28,420 nucleotides of DNA from Ichthyophonus hoferi (taxonomy: Eukaryota; Opisthokonta; Ichthyosporea; Ichthyophonida; Ichthyophonidae), in the NCBI GenBank assembly GCA_002751075.1, contig NAOQ01000570.1, positions 13,617-42,036 on the forward strand, in the 5' to 3' direction. A program made the translations under genes and the position numbers. Below, piece after piece: positions 1 to 9,805 of this stretch (the stretch's first letter is position 1; each line of letters starts with the position of its first letter). The notes beneath the pieces were generated by a model. That model searched no databases, had not been told where the DNA came from, and saw nothing but the letters and a program-made list of their open reading frames with translations.

Positions 1-1067
1 TCAGTTGTTGGAGATAATTAAAATTGGTTGAATTTTTTTGTTATAAGATATACTATTGTTAATAAATATATTATGTTGTAATGTATAGCAAAAGTAAGAG
101 AGAACAGACCACTGTTTAGCTTTTATAATTTGTGCTAACAATATTAAGCTCGCAATCGATTGGATTTCTCCCATCGACGGAAGCAATCTCGTTTATCCTA
201 TTGGTTAGCATAAATTTAAGCGACCCAATAGGCGACTATGGATTGATGGTAACTGGTATCCCTGCACTGTAATCTATCCTAATATGGCATATGTTCGCAT
301 TCCTGGGCACATAAAGACGTCAAGTTTATAGTTGTTTTATAATCACCAAACCCGTTAATACTAATACTAAATATAATATATATATTAACACGGATTATAT
401 ACGCAGTATATGTTATATATTGTGAACAATTTCATTTCATTAATTCGCTTTGTTTTTAGTGGTTATACATTGATCACTGCAATGTACAATACTGCAATCA
501 ATGGATTGGGCTGCCAACTACCTAAAATTCATGATATATCACCATTCATATCACTTTAAATTATGATTCTTTTATTTATTTTTCTTGGAGGGGCACCGCA
601 AGTATATGTTCAGAAGGAAGCCCAGTTTTCCTCAATTAAATTATATATATATATTATTGTATTATTGTATTACTATTATTATTGTTATTAATTTTGGCAT
701 TGCTACGCAATCGCACTAATAAAGTTCTGGAAGCCGGTATACGTGTTCATGTAGATTACATTATATTAATCACAAGTACAAAAAACAGTTAATTGGTTCA
801 ACTACCAATCATAATTCCGCATTCATTCGCATTAACCCACAGTATAAACTCATAGACTTAGAGAAGGAAAAAGGCAATCCTATTATAATTAACAATAAGA
901 ATTTTGAAGAAGTAAGAATATAAGATAAATATAGCCTGTCGTTATTTTAAGCTGTTCCACTGACAATGACGGCCATTAAGTGGCGGATTATAGTTTTTAA
1001 AAAACCAGAAGCCTCGTCTCAACAACACAGTAGTTGATTGATACGATTCTAATCGTACGTTACGCGG
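1..1067. other. Left-edge region without a supported gene
   Basis: No gene can be defended here. Short open stretches occur: a minus-strand one reaching the window edge at 1-186, a plus-strand one of about 53 codons starting ATG at 563 with a hydrophobic start, and a plus-strand one at about 719-909 that stops at a good donor (GAA GAA then gtaaga). At about 70% AT, open intervals of 50-60 codons are expected several times per kilobase over six frames, so these are only hints. A TA run lies near 645. Confidence 0.5.
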
Positions 1068-1375
1068 GATGTCTATGTCAGTTGAGGCAACAGAATAGTA
1101 TGATCTGAATGTCAAGTATAGCTCATATAAAATATTAACAAATTAACTGTAGTTATCCTTATCCAATTAATTAATGCTGGGATTTAAAGTATTCTATATA
1201 TAAATTGCTATATTTAAAAGTATGAGAAGGTTTTGTCTGATTTAGATTGGGGACTCTGATTCTGTAGTTTGACTAAATAAGGCTATTCAGATTTTATTTA
1301 AAATTCTCTGCTTGTAATAGTGGGCTGCTACCCTAAGCATAGGTGACATAGTTGCTACATAGGCTAAGATTAACA
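1068..1375 (+). repeat. Dispersed repeat family R1, copy 1
   Basis: This roughly 300-bp block aligns with blocks near 7.31-7.59 kb and 23.0-23.28 kb, and in part with 24.1-24.26 kb. Shared landmarks in order are a CCAATTAATTAAT-like segment, ATTGGGGACTC (1246-1256 here), CTCTGCTTGTAATAGT, GCTGCTACCCT and a distal GGCTGAAATC-like end, which is weaker in this copy. No long open frame, terminal inverted repeat or poly-A tail is clear. It could be a SINE, a non-autonomous DNA element or a conserved noncoding RNA; I cannot tell which. Confidence 0.7.
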
Positions 1376-1836
1376 ATAATATCTACATCATAATGAAATA
1401 ACAATTACACAGACTGAAATTGACAATGAAATACAATAGATGACGAGCACCACGCATACCCATATAACATTATTAATAATATCAATTAATAATTAATCTC
1501 AGTATAGGTGATCGATCACACACAGAAAATAGAATAGATATAGGCAACAACCAGATGGAAAACACAACACAACTTCCACAAGATTATCAATCAGATTACT
1601 GGTCTGATAACGCTATTAACACCCTATCTCGATTGAATTATTGAATTACAACCCAATAATATCCATACAGCATTAATATATCTAGATAGAAAGATAGAAT
1701 ATTGTGGAATGAATACACCTACTACCAGTTGTCATAGATATTGCGTGTCTAAATATATAATCTCCATTAAACCCGACCAAATCAGTTGGGGTTATCGGCC
1801 CCTTAATGAAGGAAATATCTATTGGTTTTTCATATA
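1376..1836. other. AT-rich intergenic DNA
   Basis: I see no gene, RNA or clear repeat in this stretch. Confidence 0.5.
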
Positions 1837-2046
1837 TTAAAAAAGGTTGCAAGCAGAACTAATGCAAATGCTCGTAGGTTCGATTTGTAATTGATTGTAA
1901 CTGCGATCAGTATGTCTATCATCTGGTAATAAATATGTGAAATCTTTATCAAAGTCTTTCTGAATCTCACGTTTTTGGTTGAGTGGCACAATAGCTTTTA
2001 ATTTCTTCTCAGATAATTTATTATACGTCAAATAGCCGTGATTCAA
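1837..2046 (-). CDS. Unrecognised coding candidate, 69 codons
   Basis: An open frame rich in Lys, Asp and Asn, read on the minus strand. In-frame AG acceptors lie just above it, for example after a pyrimidine-rich stretch near 2047-2060. Its highly charged composition looks more like protein than most chance frames here. It shares strand and neighbourhood with the possible exons at 2098-2433 and 2715-2987, but no splice scheme joins it to them in phase. No family was recognised and it may be chance. Confidence 0.22.
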   Translation of the reverse strand: MNHGYLTYNKLSEKKLKAIVPLNQKREIQKDFDKDFTYLLPDDRHTDRSYNQLQIEPTSICISSACNLF

Positions 2047-2097
2047 AACTGGTTGAAGATATACAGCAATTATATTTTAAATAGAAAAGTAGTAATA

Positions 2098-2433
2098 TCA
2101 AAATAATGTAGTTGAAGTATTAATATCAGAATAAAGTAGTCGACCTTCTGGATTTTTATCTGCATTATATAGTTTGAGCTCTCTATATACTTGACATAAT
2201 AAATATATATAAAAATTATATTTTCTGGGACAAAATAAAAAATAGGAAGATATTGTTTGAATGGCTAGACAGCAGTCCTTTATTTTTCTGCTCAGCTTTA
2301 TATATATATATATATAGTGCTTCAGGATTGTTTATATGCTATGCAATAAAAAATACCTCCAATTCCCTTTTTGTAAGTCTGGTTGGTACACGAGCATTAT
2401 TGAACACATCTGCTCTATCGATTCCGTTATGAA
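2098..2433 (-). CDS. Candidate last two exons of a gene with an EF-hand-like loop
   Basis: Proposed exons on the minus strand are 2433-2357 and 2178-2098. The first begins after ATTAATACTAG and ends TTG GAG before gtattt. The second begins after GAGAG in the same phase, giving a 178-nt intron and a TGA stop at 2100-2098. The joined frame reads through TKRELELKLYNADKNPEGRL, in which DKNPEGRLLYSD matches an EF-hand Ca-binding loop: D1, N3, E5, G6, L8 and D12, with hydrophobics before it. The EF-hand match and the donor are seen directly. That this is a gene end is inference, because a loop this good could arise by chance in a window this size. Upstream exons were not found with certainty. Confidence 0.28.
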
Positions 2434-2714
2434 CTAGTATTAATATAGATTGGCTAACAGGCATGTCATACCAGGATTTATCTGATTAAAGTTGTAATGG
2501 GGTTTTTCAATGCTAGAAAAACCGAATGTATAGAAGTTAAAGATAAAAGTACAGAGAAAGCTTCGGCTCCAGTCAAAAGCATAAATGAAATTTCGCTTGC
2601 AAATCGCTAATGCCATTAACCTACTTTAGCTTAATTTAAAGTGCATCCAAACAATTCATTGGTGGATTATATTGGCCTTATCATATTGGCATAAATTATT
2701 TCAATCAAACACGA

Positions 2715-2987
2715 CTACCATTGGTTATACGTTTTATACTCATCAAAAGTTGCCTCTACTATGAACCGATCCATGTTTCCTTGACAACCACTATATGGTT
2801 GCAATTGTGGAATAATATACCTGTATATAATATGCGATATTTCAGCAGATCGCAGATCGCAAGTTAGTTTTTCCTTGCTCTTATACCATTTTATGTAGAT
2901 ATCAAGATTAGGATCAATATGTAAACAAGCAATTTCAGTGTTATTTATTTTTATTTTTATTTTTATTTTTTCTTTTGGCCCAATCAT
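2715..2987 (-). CDS. Unrecognised coding candidate, 90 codons
   Basis: The longest open minus-strand frame in the first 5 kb. Its first 15 residues are a KIKIKIK run read from a TTTTTA microsatellite, so a true exon would begin later, around 2945. The remainder is a mixed, protein-like sequence with four Cys, ending in TAG. It could be an upstream exon of the EF-hand candidate at 2098-2433, but I found no donor in the required phase. No domain was recognised. Confidence 0.25.
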   Translation of the reverse strand: MIGPKEKIKIKIKINNTEIACLHIDPNLDIYIKWYKSKEKLTCDLRSAEISHIIYRYIIPQLQPYSGCQGNMDRFIVEATFDEYKTYNQW

Positions 2988-5093
2988 ACTCTTTTATAAT
3001 TTTTTTTACTTCATTCTCCTTTCTATTATGTTTGTTTTTCTCTGTGTGTCTTTCTACTTTCATTTGATTATATATATATATATATACGTATGTATGCATG
3101 TACGTATGTATGGATGGATGAATGTTTGAACCTTAAACAAATAATATAATACCAAGTGATATAACTATGTTTTATTACAAATCACATTTATTCCTAGATT
3201 AATTAACTATAAGATTGGCTACCTATTAGTGTATGTATATATACCAAGGCCATGAAAGTTGTATAGTAAGCTTTACAATTATATTTAATTATTGAAACCA
3301 AATCAGATCCTAGGATAACTGAACCAATATTGTATATATCCACATGTCATGTATTTATTAAATGTCATCGATTGGGTCAATTCTGGTGTCAATTCTATAA
3401 ACTTGATACGTAAAATGGCCAGACAAATATCTTATAAAGATGAGAAAGAAAAAATATCAATAAGTTAAATATATATACGCCAAAGAAGTTTTCAAAATGT
3501 CAATATTGGATTTTTGGAGTTGGATATATTGATGAAATAATATTATAGCTAGAATTATAGCTAACCAATACATACTTCACAGGTTGGTATGTTTTTTGCT
3601 TAATCTATAAAATTGGAGAAATATTTTAGACTTGTGCAGGCATGGAAATTAATACTCCCAATCTAAAATAATAAGGTAGTGCTATTTTAAACTGTATTTA
3701 TTTGACAATAAGTGTGGTTTTTAGTTACCACGTAGTCTGGCAATAGTTAAATATTTAAATAACAAATATGATTATTTGCATTAATAACCTAAACGACAAT
3801 ACTTTCAAGAAAAAAAAATAGATATTTTCTATTCTGATTCTCTATATTGGCAATGACAATCTAATATCTAGTACTGAGCTGGAGTTGTCAAGACTGATCT
3901 ATGTGGAATGAGTCACTCTATTTTGTTTTAAAAGAAAAAAATATGCTTAGCACCTTGGTATCAATAGCATAGAGCCAATACTAATTATATCAAGTAGGTA
4001 TGAATATTGCTATAAGAAGATATGTTGTGTTCGAATCCTTGACATGAATTAATCGGGCTATAAAAGATAAGACAGAAAAAGCAATTCACTGAGATGCTTC
4101 TTATAGATGTAGTATAGTTATGCTGATTTCATCATTATCATCTGGCTATTTTGACCAAATTCCACATTCTCCAGTGAGCTCGGGTTACAATACGTTCTTA
4201 TCAATGCAGTATTATGGTGCTGTTTTTTTTTTTTTTAAAAAAAAAAAATATTTGTTATTAAACTATAATTTTCATGATAAATATTGATGTGTGTATATGT
4301 AAGCAATATGCAAATCAATTTTACTGTCATAGTACTGAGAAAACCACCACGGCCAATAGATAGATATTCACGTCTCTATGAGCCGATTATGTATATTCTT
4401 ACATCAACATTCTTTCCTCATTCGTAATCTGATTGGCTTTTGTGTTTGAAATCATACCACCAAAGTCTAGATCAAAAATTGTTAAAATCAACTACAAATT
4501 GGTAATTTAATGGCGCATTTACACATACCTTCAGAGGAAGGCACTTATATATATTGAAACAAAAACACAATAATTTTTTATTATCGACCATTATCTACCT
4601 TATCATCAGTAATATTGAAAATCTTTGGTGATGCATACACGCATGCGAGCATTAGGATTATGTGCCGTTCGCTTGCAATCAGTAGATCTCCCTACGAAAA
4701 ATGCGTCAAGAATATTTTTATATATGTAAGTAGCTATATGGATGACTAATACAGAGCATAATTTCAAAAATTCAGGACTTCAATGGTTAGCTCAGCTACC
4801 ATTGAAGTATTTTATTATTTAGATAATTTTATCTGCTTCAACCCTGATAATAAATGGATTGTGAGAATAATAATTTTAGCATATTGAACCGTTTTTATAG
4901 CGTTTCGTGTCATAAAAAAGGCTACAGCACCACACTACCCTAACATGATCTATTTTCTTTAGGCTTGTTTGATTACATTCAGACAATGGCTATAATACCC
5001 TTGATATAGGGTTTTAATTAACTAAAACGATTTGGGGTAGTACTTGAAACCGCAAATAAAAAACATATTGATCGAGAATTCACCGAGATAAAA
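2988..5093. other. Gene-poor AT-rich region
   Basis: No supported gene. The short ORF at 2938-3129 is low-complexity translation of TTTTTA and TA/TATG repeats (3070-3125 is a degenerate TATATA-TATG-GATG tract). A T14A12 palindrome lies at 4223-4248. Weak plus-strand open stretches of 25-35 codons occur near 4120-4215, 4340-4430 and 4640-4735, the last ending at a gtaagt donor. None can be tied together. Confidence 0.5.
4223..4248. repeat. T14-A12 homopolymer palindrome
   Basis: Fourteen T run directly into twelve A, forming a perfect self-complementary tract. A similar T12A9 tract lies at 23494-23514, inside the foldback element there. The flanking sequences do not match. Confidence 0.8.
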
Positions 5094-5253
5094 GAGAACT
5101 AAGAAATGATGGGAAAATATTAAATACATTGAAGATTTCAACGCAGTTTTTTGGATGCTCCTCCTTTTCTGCTGGTCATCGATCAGCCTGTTCTCTTGCT
5201 ACCAAGCACAATCAAGGCCACACCGGTAGTACGAAGATCTGTAATGGTACTAT
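5094..5253 (+). pseudogene. Degenerate tandem copy of the RGS gene 5' end
   Basis: This roughly 160-bp block aligns with 5255-5412, which holds the 5' flank and first 42 codons of the RGS gene, at a constant offset of 159 bp over the coding part. The frame is retained for 42 codons without a stop, with recognisable matches such as SFSA-HRSA, NQ-HT and CNGT. The ATG counterpart is TTG at 5129, and the frame closes at a TGA near 5270. It therefore reads as a duplicated first segment that has lost its start. Alternatively it could be a spare 5' exon, because both copies carry an AACNCAG acceptor-like site at the same place. Confidence 0.75.
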
Positions 5254-5287
5254 AGAGAAACAAAAGGAATGATAAATAAATAACACA

Positions 5288-7078
5288 ATGAAGATTTTAA
5301 CCCAGGTTTTTAGGCGCACCTCGTTTTCTGCGCATCGTCGATCAGCCCGTTCTATTGCTGACAAAGGCAATCAAGATCACACCGATAGTGCGAAGGACTG
5401 CAACGGTACTTTAAGCAGTGCCAGCACATCTGAAGCAAATAAATGTTCTTTACATTCAAAGTTACAGACCAAAATATCTTCATTAATAATCTCCCTGAGA
5501 GATAGTCATTTGAGCAAAACAGCCCAAACCATGCAATCGCAGTTGGGCTTAGCACCAAGTTCACCAGATCCAGTGTCCATCCATTTTTCCCAGTGTTGTA
5601 TGATTAGTCCAGCGGGTACTCCTAAATCTTCTGCACGTAATATTCCAAATTCCAGATTTTCTGAAAAGGTGAAACCCCGAGACTATAGTTGTAGAGGACC
5701 AAAAACAACACCTGAGTACGTTTCTCATTCGGATAAGCAAACTTCGACTCGGAAAAATCGTTTTGCTGTGATACTCGATATGCTAATGTGTGGATGCATA
5801 CGTAAAGAGTCATCTCCATTACCCCATTTCGGATTCCTCTCACCCTTATGTAAACAGAAATTGTCGGTACAGTCTAATTATCTTTACCATAGTAACTCAT
5901 CATTCAGGCATGAATCAATACTTACTCATAACGACACATATATACGTAACAGTAAAGTAGGGTCCTTGTATGAGTTATACAACTTTAATACCGAATGCGC
6001 TCGATCTCTGGAAGAGACATTACTAATGTGCTTAAGGAGTGATCAAATTACAAGCATGTCAACCAAAAGGCAACACAGTATCAATATGCATAGTCAATCT
6101 AATTCCTGTGCTACCAATGCCACCAACATATGTACAAACAATAACTGTGAAGCAAGCAAGATATATATGTCGGACTGTATTTTTAATACTTATAGAAAAA
6201 AATGTTCATGCTCTGCTAACGACACAAATCTACATCGTATTGAAACACAACGTCAGCAAGCATTGATTCTAGACGGTAGCCACAACCATTATAAACCACT
6301 TAATACAAATATTATAAACAATCCAGATTATCTTACTAAAATTAATATAAATAGTACAAAACCCAACACAGCAATTACTCCATTTCAACCACCATTCTTG
6401 CATGATTTACGTAACTTTCTTGCTAAGGAGTACTGTGAAGAGACCCTTGATTTTCTTATACTCGTTCAGAAATATCATCAGCATCCAACACTGGAACTAC
6501 AATACTATGTGTATAATACTTATGTGAGAGAGGGGGCAGAGATGCAAGTCAATCTGGATGAATGGATGATCTTGGATGTGGAAGAACAGCTTGTGAAGTA
6601 TATAGACAGACCTAGGAGTTCACAGGTAAATATAGATCTAGATTCAGATCATCAACATGAAAAACATACCGATACCCATACTCATTTATGTACACCTACA
6701 CCCACACCTACACCTACTGCTGCACATACATTTACACCTACATGTACACATACATATACATACAAGTACATACAAGATCAGCCGTGCATGGTGCCAATAG
6801 TTCTATCGAATGAAGTTTTGGGGAATGGAAATAACTGTAGCTGTGGCACGTGGCATCATTTAAATAACAAAGAGGCTAAAAAGAAAGATAAGAATACTAC
6901 ATGGAGTACACCTATTACAAAGCATTCCAATGTTCCCACTAAAAACGCGTGCTATGGCAAATCTACTCTACTCACTATAGATTGTACTGAGCATTTAATT
7001 TGTATTTTTGATAAATGTGCTATACACGTACTACAAACTATTATTGATGATAAATTGATTAGATTTGAGCAAGGTTGA
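5288..7078 (+). CDS. RGS-domain protein (regulator of G-protein signalling)
   Basis: A 596-residue open frame. Residues 1-365 form a long Ser/Asn/Thr-rich region with no recognised domain. From about residue 366 there is an RGS fold: PPFLHDLRNFLAKEYCEETL, then the helix with YNTYVREGAEMQVNLDEW, then LVKYIDRP; the last helices, IFDKCAIHVLQTIIDDKLIRF, are at 573-594. RGS domains speed GTP hydrolysis by G-alpha subunits, so a cytosolic role damping receptor signalling is inferred. Between the two parts of the fold lie about 120 extra residues rich in Thr, His and Pro (THTH and PTPTPT runs from a CACCTA-type minisatellite near 6690-6775). RGS proteins normally have under about 10 residues there. 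The segment is bounded by a GTAAAT donor and an in-phase AG, so it may be a stop-free intron (see the separate entry). ATG 5288 is the first start in frame, but an AACCCAG acceptor at 5303 leaves open an upstream exon. Confidence 0.85.
   Translation: MKILTQVFRRTSFSAHRRSARSIADKGNQDHTDSAKDCNGTLSSASTSEANKCSLHSKLQTKISSLIISLRDSHLSKTAQTMQSQLGLAPSSPDPVSIHFSQCCMISPAGTPKSSARNIPNSRFSEKVKPRDYSCRGPKTTPEYVSHSDKQTSTRKNRFAVILDMLMCGCIRKESSPLPHFGFLSPLCKQKLSVQSNYLYHSNSSFRHESILTHNDTYIRNSKVGSLYELYNFNTECARSLEETLLMCLRSDQITSMSTKRQHSINMHSQSNSCATNATNICTNNNCEASKIYMSDCIFNTYRKKCSCSANDTNLHRIETQRQQALILDGSHNHYKPLNTNIINNPDYLTKININSTKPNTAITPFQPPFLHDLRNFLAKEYCEETLDFLILVQKYHQHPTLELQYYVYNTYVREGAEMQVNLDEWMILDVEEQLVKYIDRPRSSQVNIDLDSDHQHEKHTDTHTHLCTPTPTPTPTAAHTFTPTCTHTYTYKYIQDQPCMVPIVLSNEVLGNGNNCSCGTWHHLNNKEAKKKDKNTTWSTPITKHSNVPTKNACYGKSTLLTIDCTEHLICIFDKCAIHVLQTIIDDKLIRFEQG
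6626..6991 (+). other. Possible in-frame intron (exitron) inside the RGS domain
   Basis: The segment begins gtaaat after codon CAG and ends ...tactgag before CAT. It is 366 nt (122 codons), has no stop in the reading frame, and is preceded at its 3' end by a weak pyrimidine stretch. Removing it would bring YIDRPRSSQ next to HLICIFDKCAIHV, which gives an RGS domain of ordinary length. Retaining it inserts a THTH/PTPT low-complexity loop between helices 6 and 7. The sequence alone cannot decide between the two. Confidence 0.45.
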
Positions 7079-7309
7079 TTAACCACTTGAGGCATGCAAT
7101 GATGTTATCATTAAGAATTTATTTAAACTACAATTCTATTATAAAGAAGTATTTGTTGTAAAGGTTGTATTTATATATTTTCTATTAATTGAACACAAAC
7201 ATATACACTCATACATATATATGTAAAATGTACTTGCACAATATCATATTCATTTATTTAACCATTTAGATGTATGCATGCAACTTTGTAATTAGTATAT
7301 GCGCAGGAG
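7079..7309. other. RGS gene 3' flank
   Basis: AT-rich DNA with no further coding signal. It presumably holds the 3' untranslated region. Confidence 0.4.
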
Positions 7310-7590
7310 AGTCCATGTGAAATATAAGCTACATATACAACATATACAAAGTAACTATAGGTATAATAATCCAATTAATTCATGTTGGGTTATAAAGTAG
7401 TCTGTAAATAAAATAATAGATCTAGAAATTTTAAAAACGTTCTGTCTGGAACAGATTGGGGACTCTTGATTCTTAAATAATACCGAGTAAAAGCTATACA
7501 GTTTTTGTCCCAAATATTCTGCTTATAATAGTCAGCTACCAGTTTGAACATGGGTGTGGTAATTACTGCACAGGCTGAAATCGACTCTTT
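7310..7590 (+). repeat. Dispersed repeat family R1, copy 2
   Basis: This block shares the R1 landmarks: CCAATTAATTCATG, GATTGGGGACTCTTGATTC, AAGCTATACAGTTTTT, TTCTGCTTATAATAGTCAGC and CAGGCTGAAATCGAC. It is closest to copy 3 (23.0-23.28 kb), sharing the TCTTGATT and AGCTATACAG segments that copy 1 has lost. Confidence 0.75.
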
Positions 7591-8279
7591 CCTGCAACGA
7601 TTTTATAGCTATGGTATTAGCAAAAGCTGTATGCATTCCAGTTTAAGCATATTCCAATGTAAATAAATACGACACCTTGTTTGCTAACCAAATATTATTT
7701 TACACCTATTAATAGTAATTAACGTGCAATGCCACTAATGTTCAGCAAAAAAGAAGAGAGTAAATAAGAAATTAAAATTTTATATAGGTTAATATTATCT
7801 AGGGAATAAAATGAAAAGTATATACAACAATAGTACCAAAACTAAGTAGATACCGATAATTAAAAGGCCAAAACGTAAAACTATATTGTGTATTCCGTAA
7901 TTCGATTAAGATAGATTAATATATTATTTCAGAAATAGGTAGGTTTTAAGGTATGAATGACAACCGTATCCATAAAAGTTCTGTAAACAAAACTATAAAA
8001 CATAGCCAAAGCTCTCTCGACTATACACACGCTTTCTCTCTGTCTATATTTGTTTCGTATTCTTTCTTTTCCTATATTACTTTATTCATTTGATTATCCT
8101 AAACCAGGTTCAGTTCCTTACTATCATGTGTATTATACTTTTAGCATAAACGCATAATTACTATGCTAGCTATAAAATAGTATACTAAAAGCATTCAACC
8201 AGCAAGGTTTTCCAGCAATGAAGTATTCAAACTTTAGCCATCTTATACTACCTTTGCATTATTAGCCTTCAAAACGTAA
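7591..8279. other. Intergenic DNA
   Basis: No gene was seen. The region lies between two genes that converge (RGS on plus, surface protein on minus) and presumably contains both 3' ends. Confidence 0.5.
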
Positions 8280-9245
8280 CTAAATAATAGTTTTTATCAG
8301 AGCAAACACTAGACTATAACAAGTCAAATATGAAGTCCCATGTTGTACTGCCGCCGAAGTAGTTGTTTGTAATACAGTTGCATGCTCTGGGACTATTGCA
8401 GGTTGTTCGACTGTATGAGTCTGAATTTGTCCCAGTACTAGTTCTATGGACTGGCTCCCGCTCAATATGTTACATCTGCGGAGTTTATAAGATAGAGAGG
8501 CTGCAGTGCGCCAATATATGGAACAATTAGCATCGGCGTATAAATAGAAATTAACATAATCATCATTACCCAGAACAGTACGTATGGAAACTAGGGGGAA
8601 GATGGGAGGATAACTGGCACCTGTTAATACTTTGATAGCACCAGGTAGGAGCTCGGATGCATTTGAATAGCATCTTCCTGGAATGAACTTGATAGGATAG
8701 GGTGTAGCTGTGGTATTGCAATACGAATTGTGAAAGACATTTATACCCATAGTGATTATATTGCTGGAGTTATTTATTGGTATATTTTCTGTCTCATTTA
8801 CAATTGCTATTGTTGCGTATTTTTTTGGAGAAGGACGATAAGAAATAATTGGAAGGGATGTTATATCGACGCAATTATTAAGTTCATAGGATTTAAAATT
8901 TGCTGCATTCCCTTTACATAGCCGATCTTCATATGTAAGAATAAATAGGTATGTATCATTCAAAATACTTTCTATTTGTCCGACTACTTTACCAGCTTCC
9001 ACAATACTTTGATTATTGAAAGTGGCACTGCTGGTGTCTTTCGGTGTGGAGCTGGGTAGCCATACCTTTGCACAAGTGCCGGTATTCATAAAAAAATGGG
9101 ATGACGATTGATGGGTATAAGGGCAAGCAGGGTTGTTGTGCATGTCAATACGAACGTTTTTGCCTGTTCCTTTTAATATAAGTGCAACGAGGCCGATGCA
9201 TGAATAATATGCTATTTTCATTATTGATATTAAAATGTAGTTCAT
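8280..9245 (-). CDS. Secreted, probably GPI-anchored protein with two four-Cys modules
   Basis: A single-exon frame of 321 residues. A hydrophobic N-terminus (from Met1, or from Met9 at 9221, MKIAYYSCIGLVALIL) is a likely signal peptide. The C-terminus is a Thr/Ser/Ala-rich linker followed by a hydrophobic tail (residues 303-321), as in GPI-anchor signals. Between them are two copies of one module: C41-C58...C110-C125 and C176-C192...C241-C258, with paired spacings of 16, 51 and 14 versus 15, 48 and 16 residues. Matching segments include the leads into the first Cys (MHNNPAC and FHNSYC) and the stretches around the third (YEDRLC and YADANC). About eight N-glycosylation sequons (such as N78, N96, N150, N177, N195, N240) fit an extracellular protein. 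No named family was recognised. Cell-wall or surface location is inferred; ligand and role are unknown. Confidence 0.8.
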   Translation of the reverse strand: MNYILISIMKIAYYSCIGLVALILKGTGKNVRIDMHNNPACPYTHQSSSHFFMNTGTCAKVWLPSSTPKDTSSATFNNQSIVEAGKVVGQIESILNDTYLFILTYEDRLCKGNAANFKSYELNNCVDITSLPIISYRPSPKKYATIAIVNETENIPINNSSNIITMGINVFHNSYCNTTATPYPIKFIPGRCYSNASELLPGAIKVLTGASYPPIFPLVSIRTVLGNDDYVNFYLYADANCSIYWRTAASLSYKLRRCNILSGSQSIELVLGQIQTHTVEQPAIVPEHATVLQTTTSAAVQHGTSYLTCYSLVFALIKTII

Positions 9246-9543
9246 CTAGGTAAACAAGAAGTGAAGATAACGCAATTATTATTTACCTGATTGTTGGAAT
9301 AAATCGGCCTTTAAACTATACAGTAAATATTATAGGGTAGTAATATTACCATAACGCATATATCTTTGTGGTTCGCAATTCTAACGATGAAGCTGTTAAA
9401 AATGACAATTTAAAATAACTTAAAGTGTTTTGATTAATAAATGGCTAAGAAGAGGTGGCATTTTTTAACACAAGAACTAACAATGATAATATTATAGAAA
9501 CAAATTGCATCGCTTTAAAGTGTTCGGTATGCTTTGAAAAGCA
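9246..9543. other. 5' flank of the surface-protein gene
   Basis: Upstream region of the minus-strand secreted-protein gene. It is AT-rich, with no E-box of the type found at the ribosome-biogenesis genes. Confidence 0.4.
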
Positions 9544-9592
9544 GCCAGTTTACTGTTAAAATAATCTCACGATAGTGTTTTAACAGGCTGGC
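9544..9592. repeat. Strong hairpin upstream of the surface-protein gene
   Basis: GCCAG (9544-9548) pairs with CTGGC (9588-9592), and CTGTTAAAA (9553-9561) pairs perfectly with TTTTAACAG (9578-9586). This leaves a small internal loop and a 16-nt apical loop. It lies about 300 bp before the start codon at 9245. It could be a regulatory site or a remnant of a foldback element. Confidence 0.7.
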
Positions 9593-9805
9593 CAAGATGT
9601 AATCAGCAGTACTTGACTTAAAAATAAAGTGATGGCAATACAACTTAAGTGTTCAGATATTCGAAGTAAATTAAGTGCCAAATAAATATATTGAAGGCAA
9701 AGATATAATAAAATAAATATAAAAGAAAATGTAATAAAATAAATAATGAAAACAATTCACAGACTGTATTGTTTATATATTAGTATTTTAGTACAGAGAG
9801 TAAAA

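Noticed and set aside
3950-4040. A tRNA-like B-box (GTTCGAATCC at 4029) with an A-box-like TAGCATAGA upstream
   Set aside because: The bases around the loop do not form a T stem, and no acceptor or anticodon stem could be drawn.
100-5000. Plus-strand open stretches that together look like pieces of a membrane receptor upstream of the RGS gene
   Set aside because: I considered a receptor-RGS fusion gene. The pieces are within chance length for this base composition and no consistent splice phases join them.
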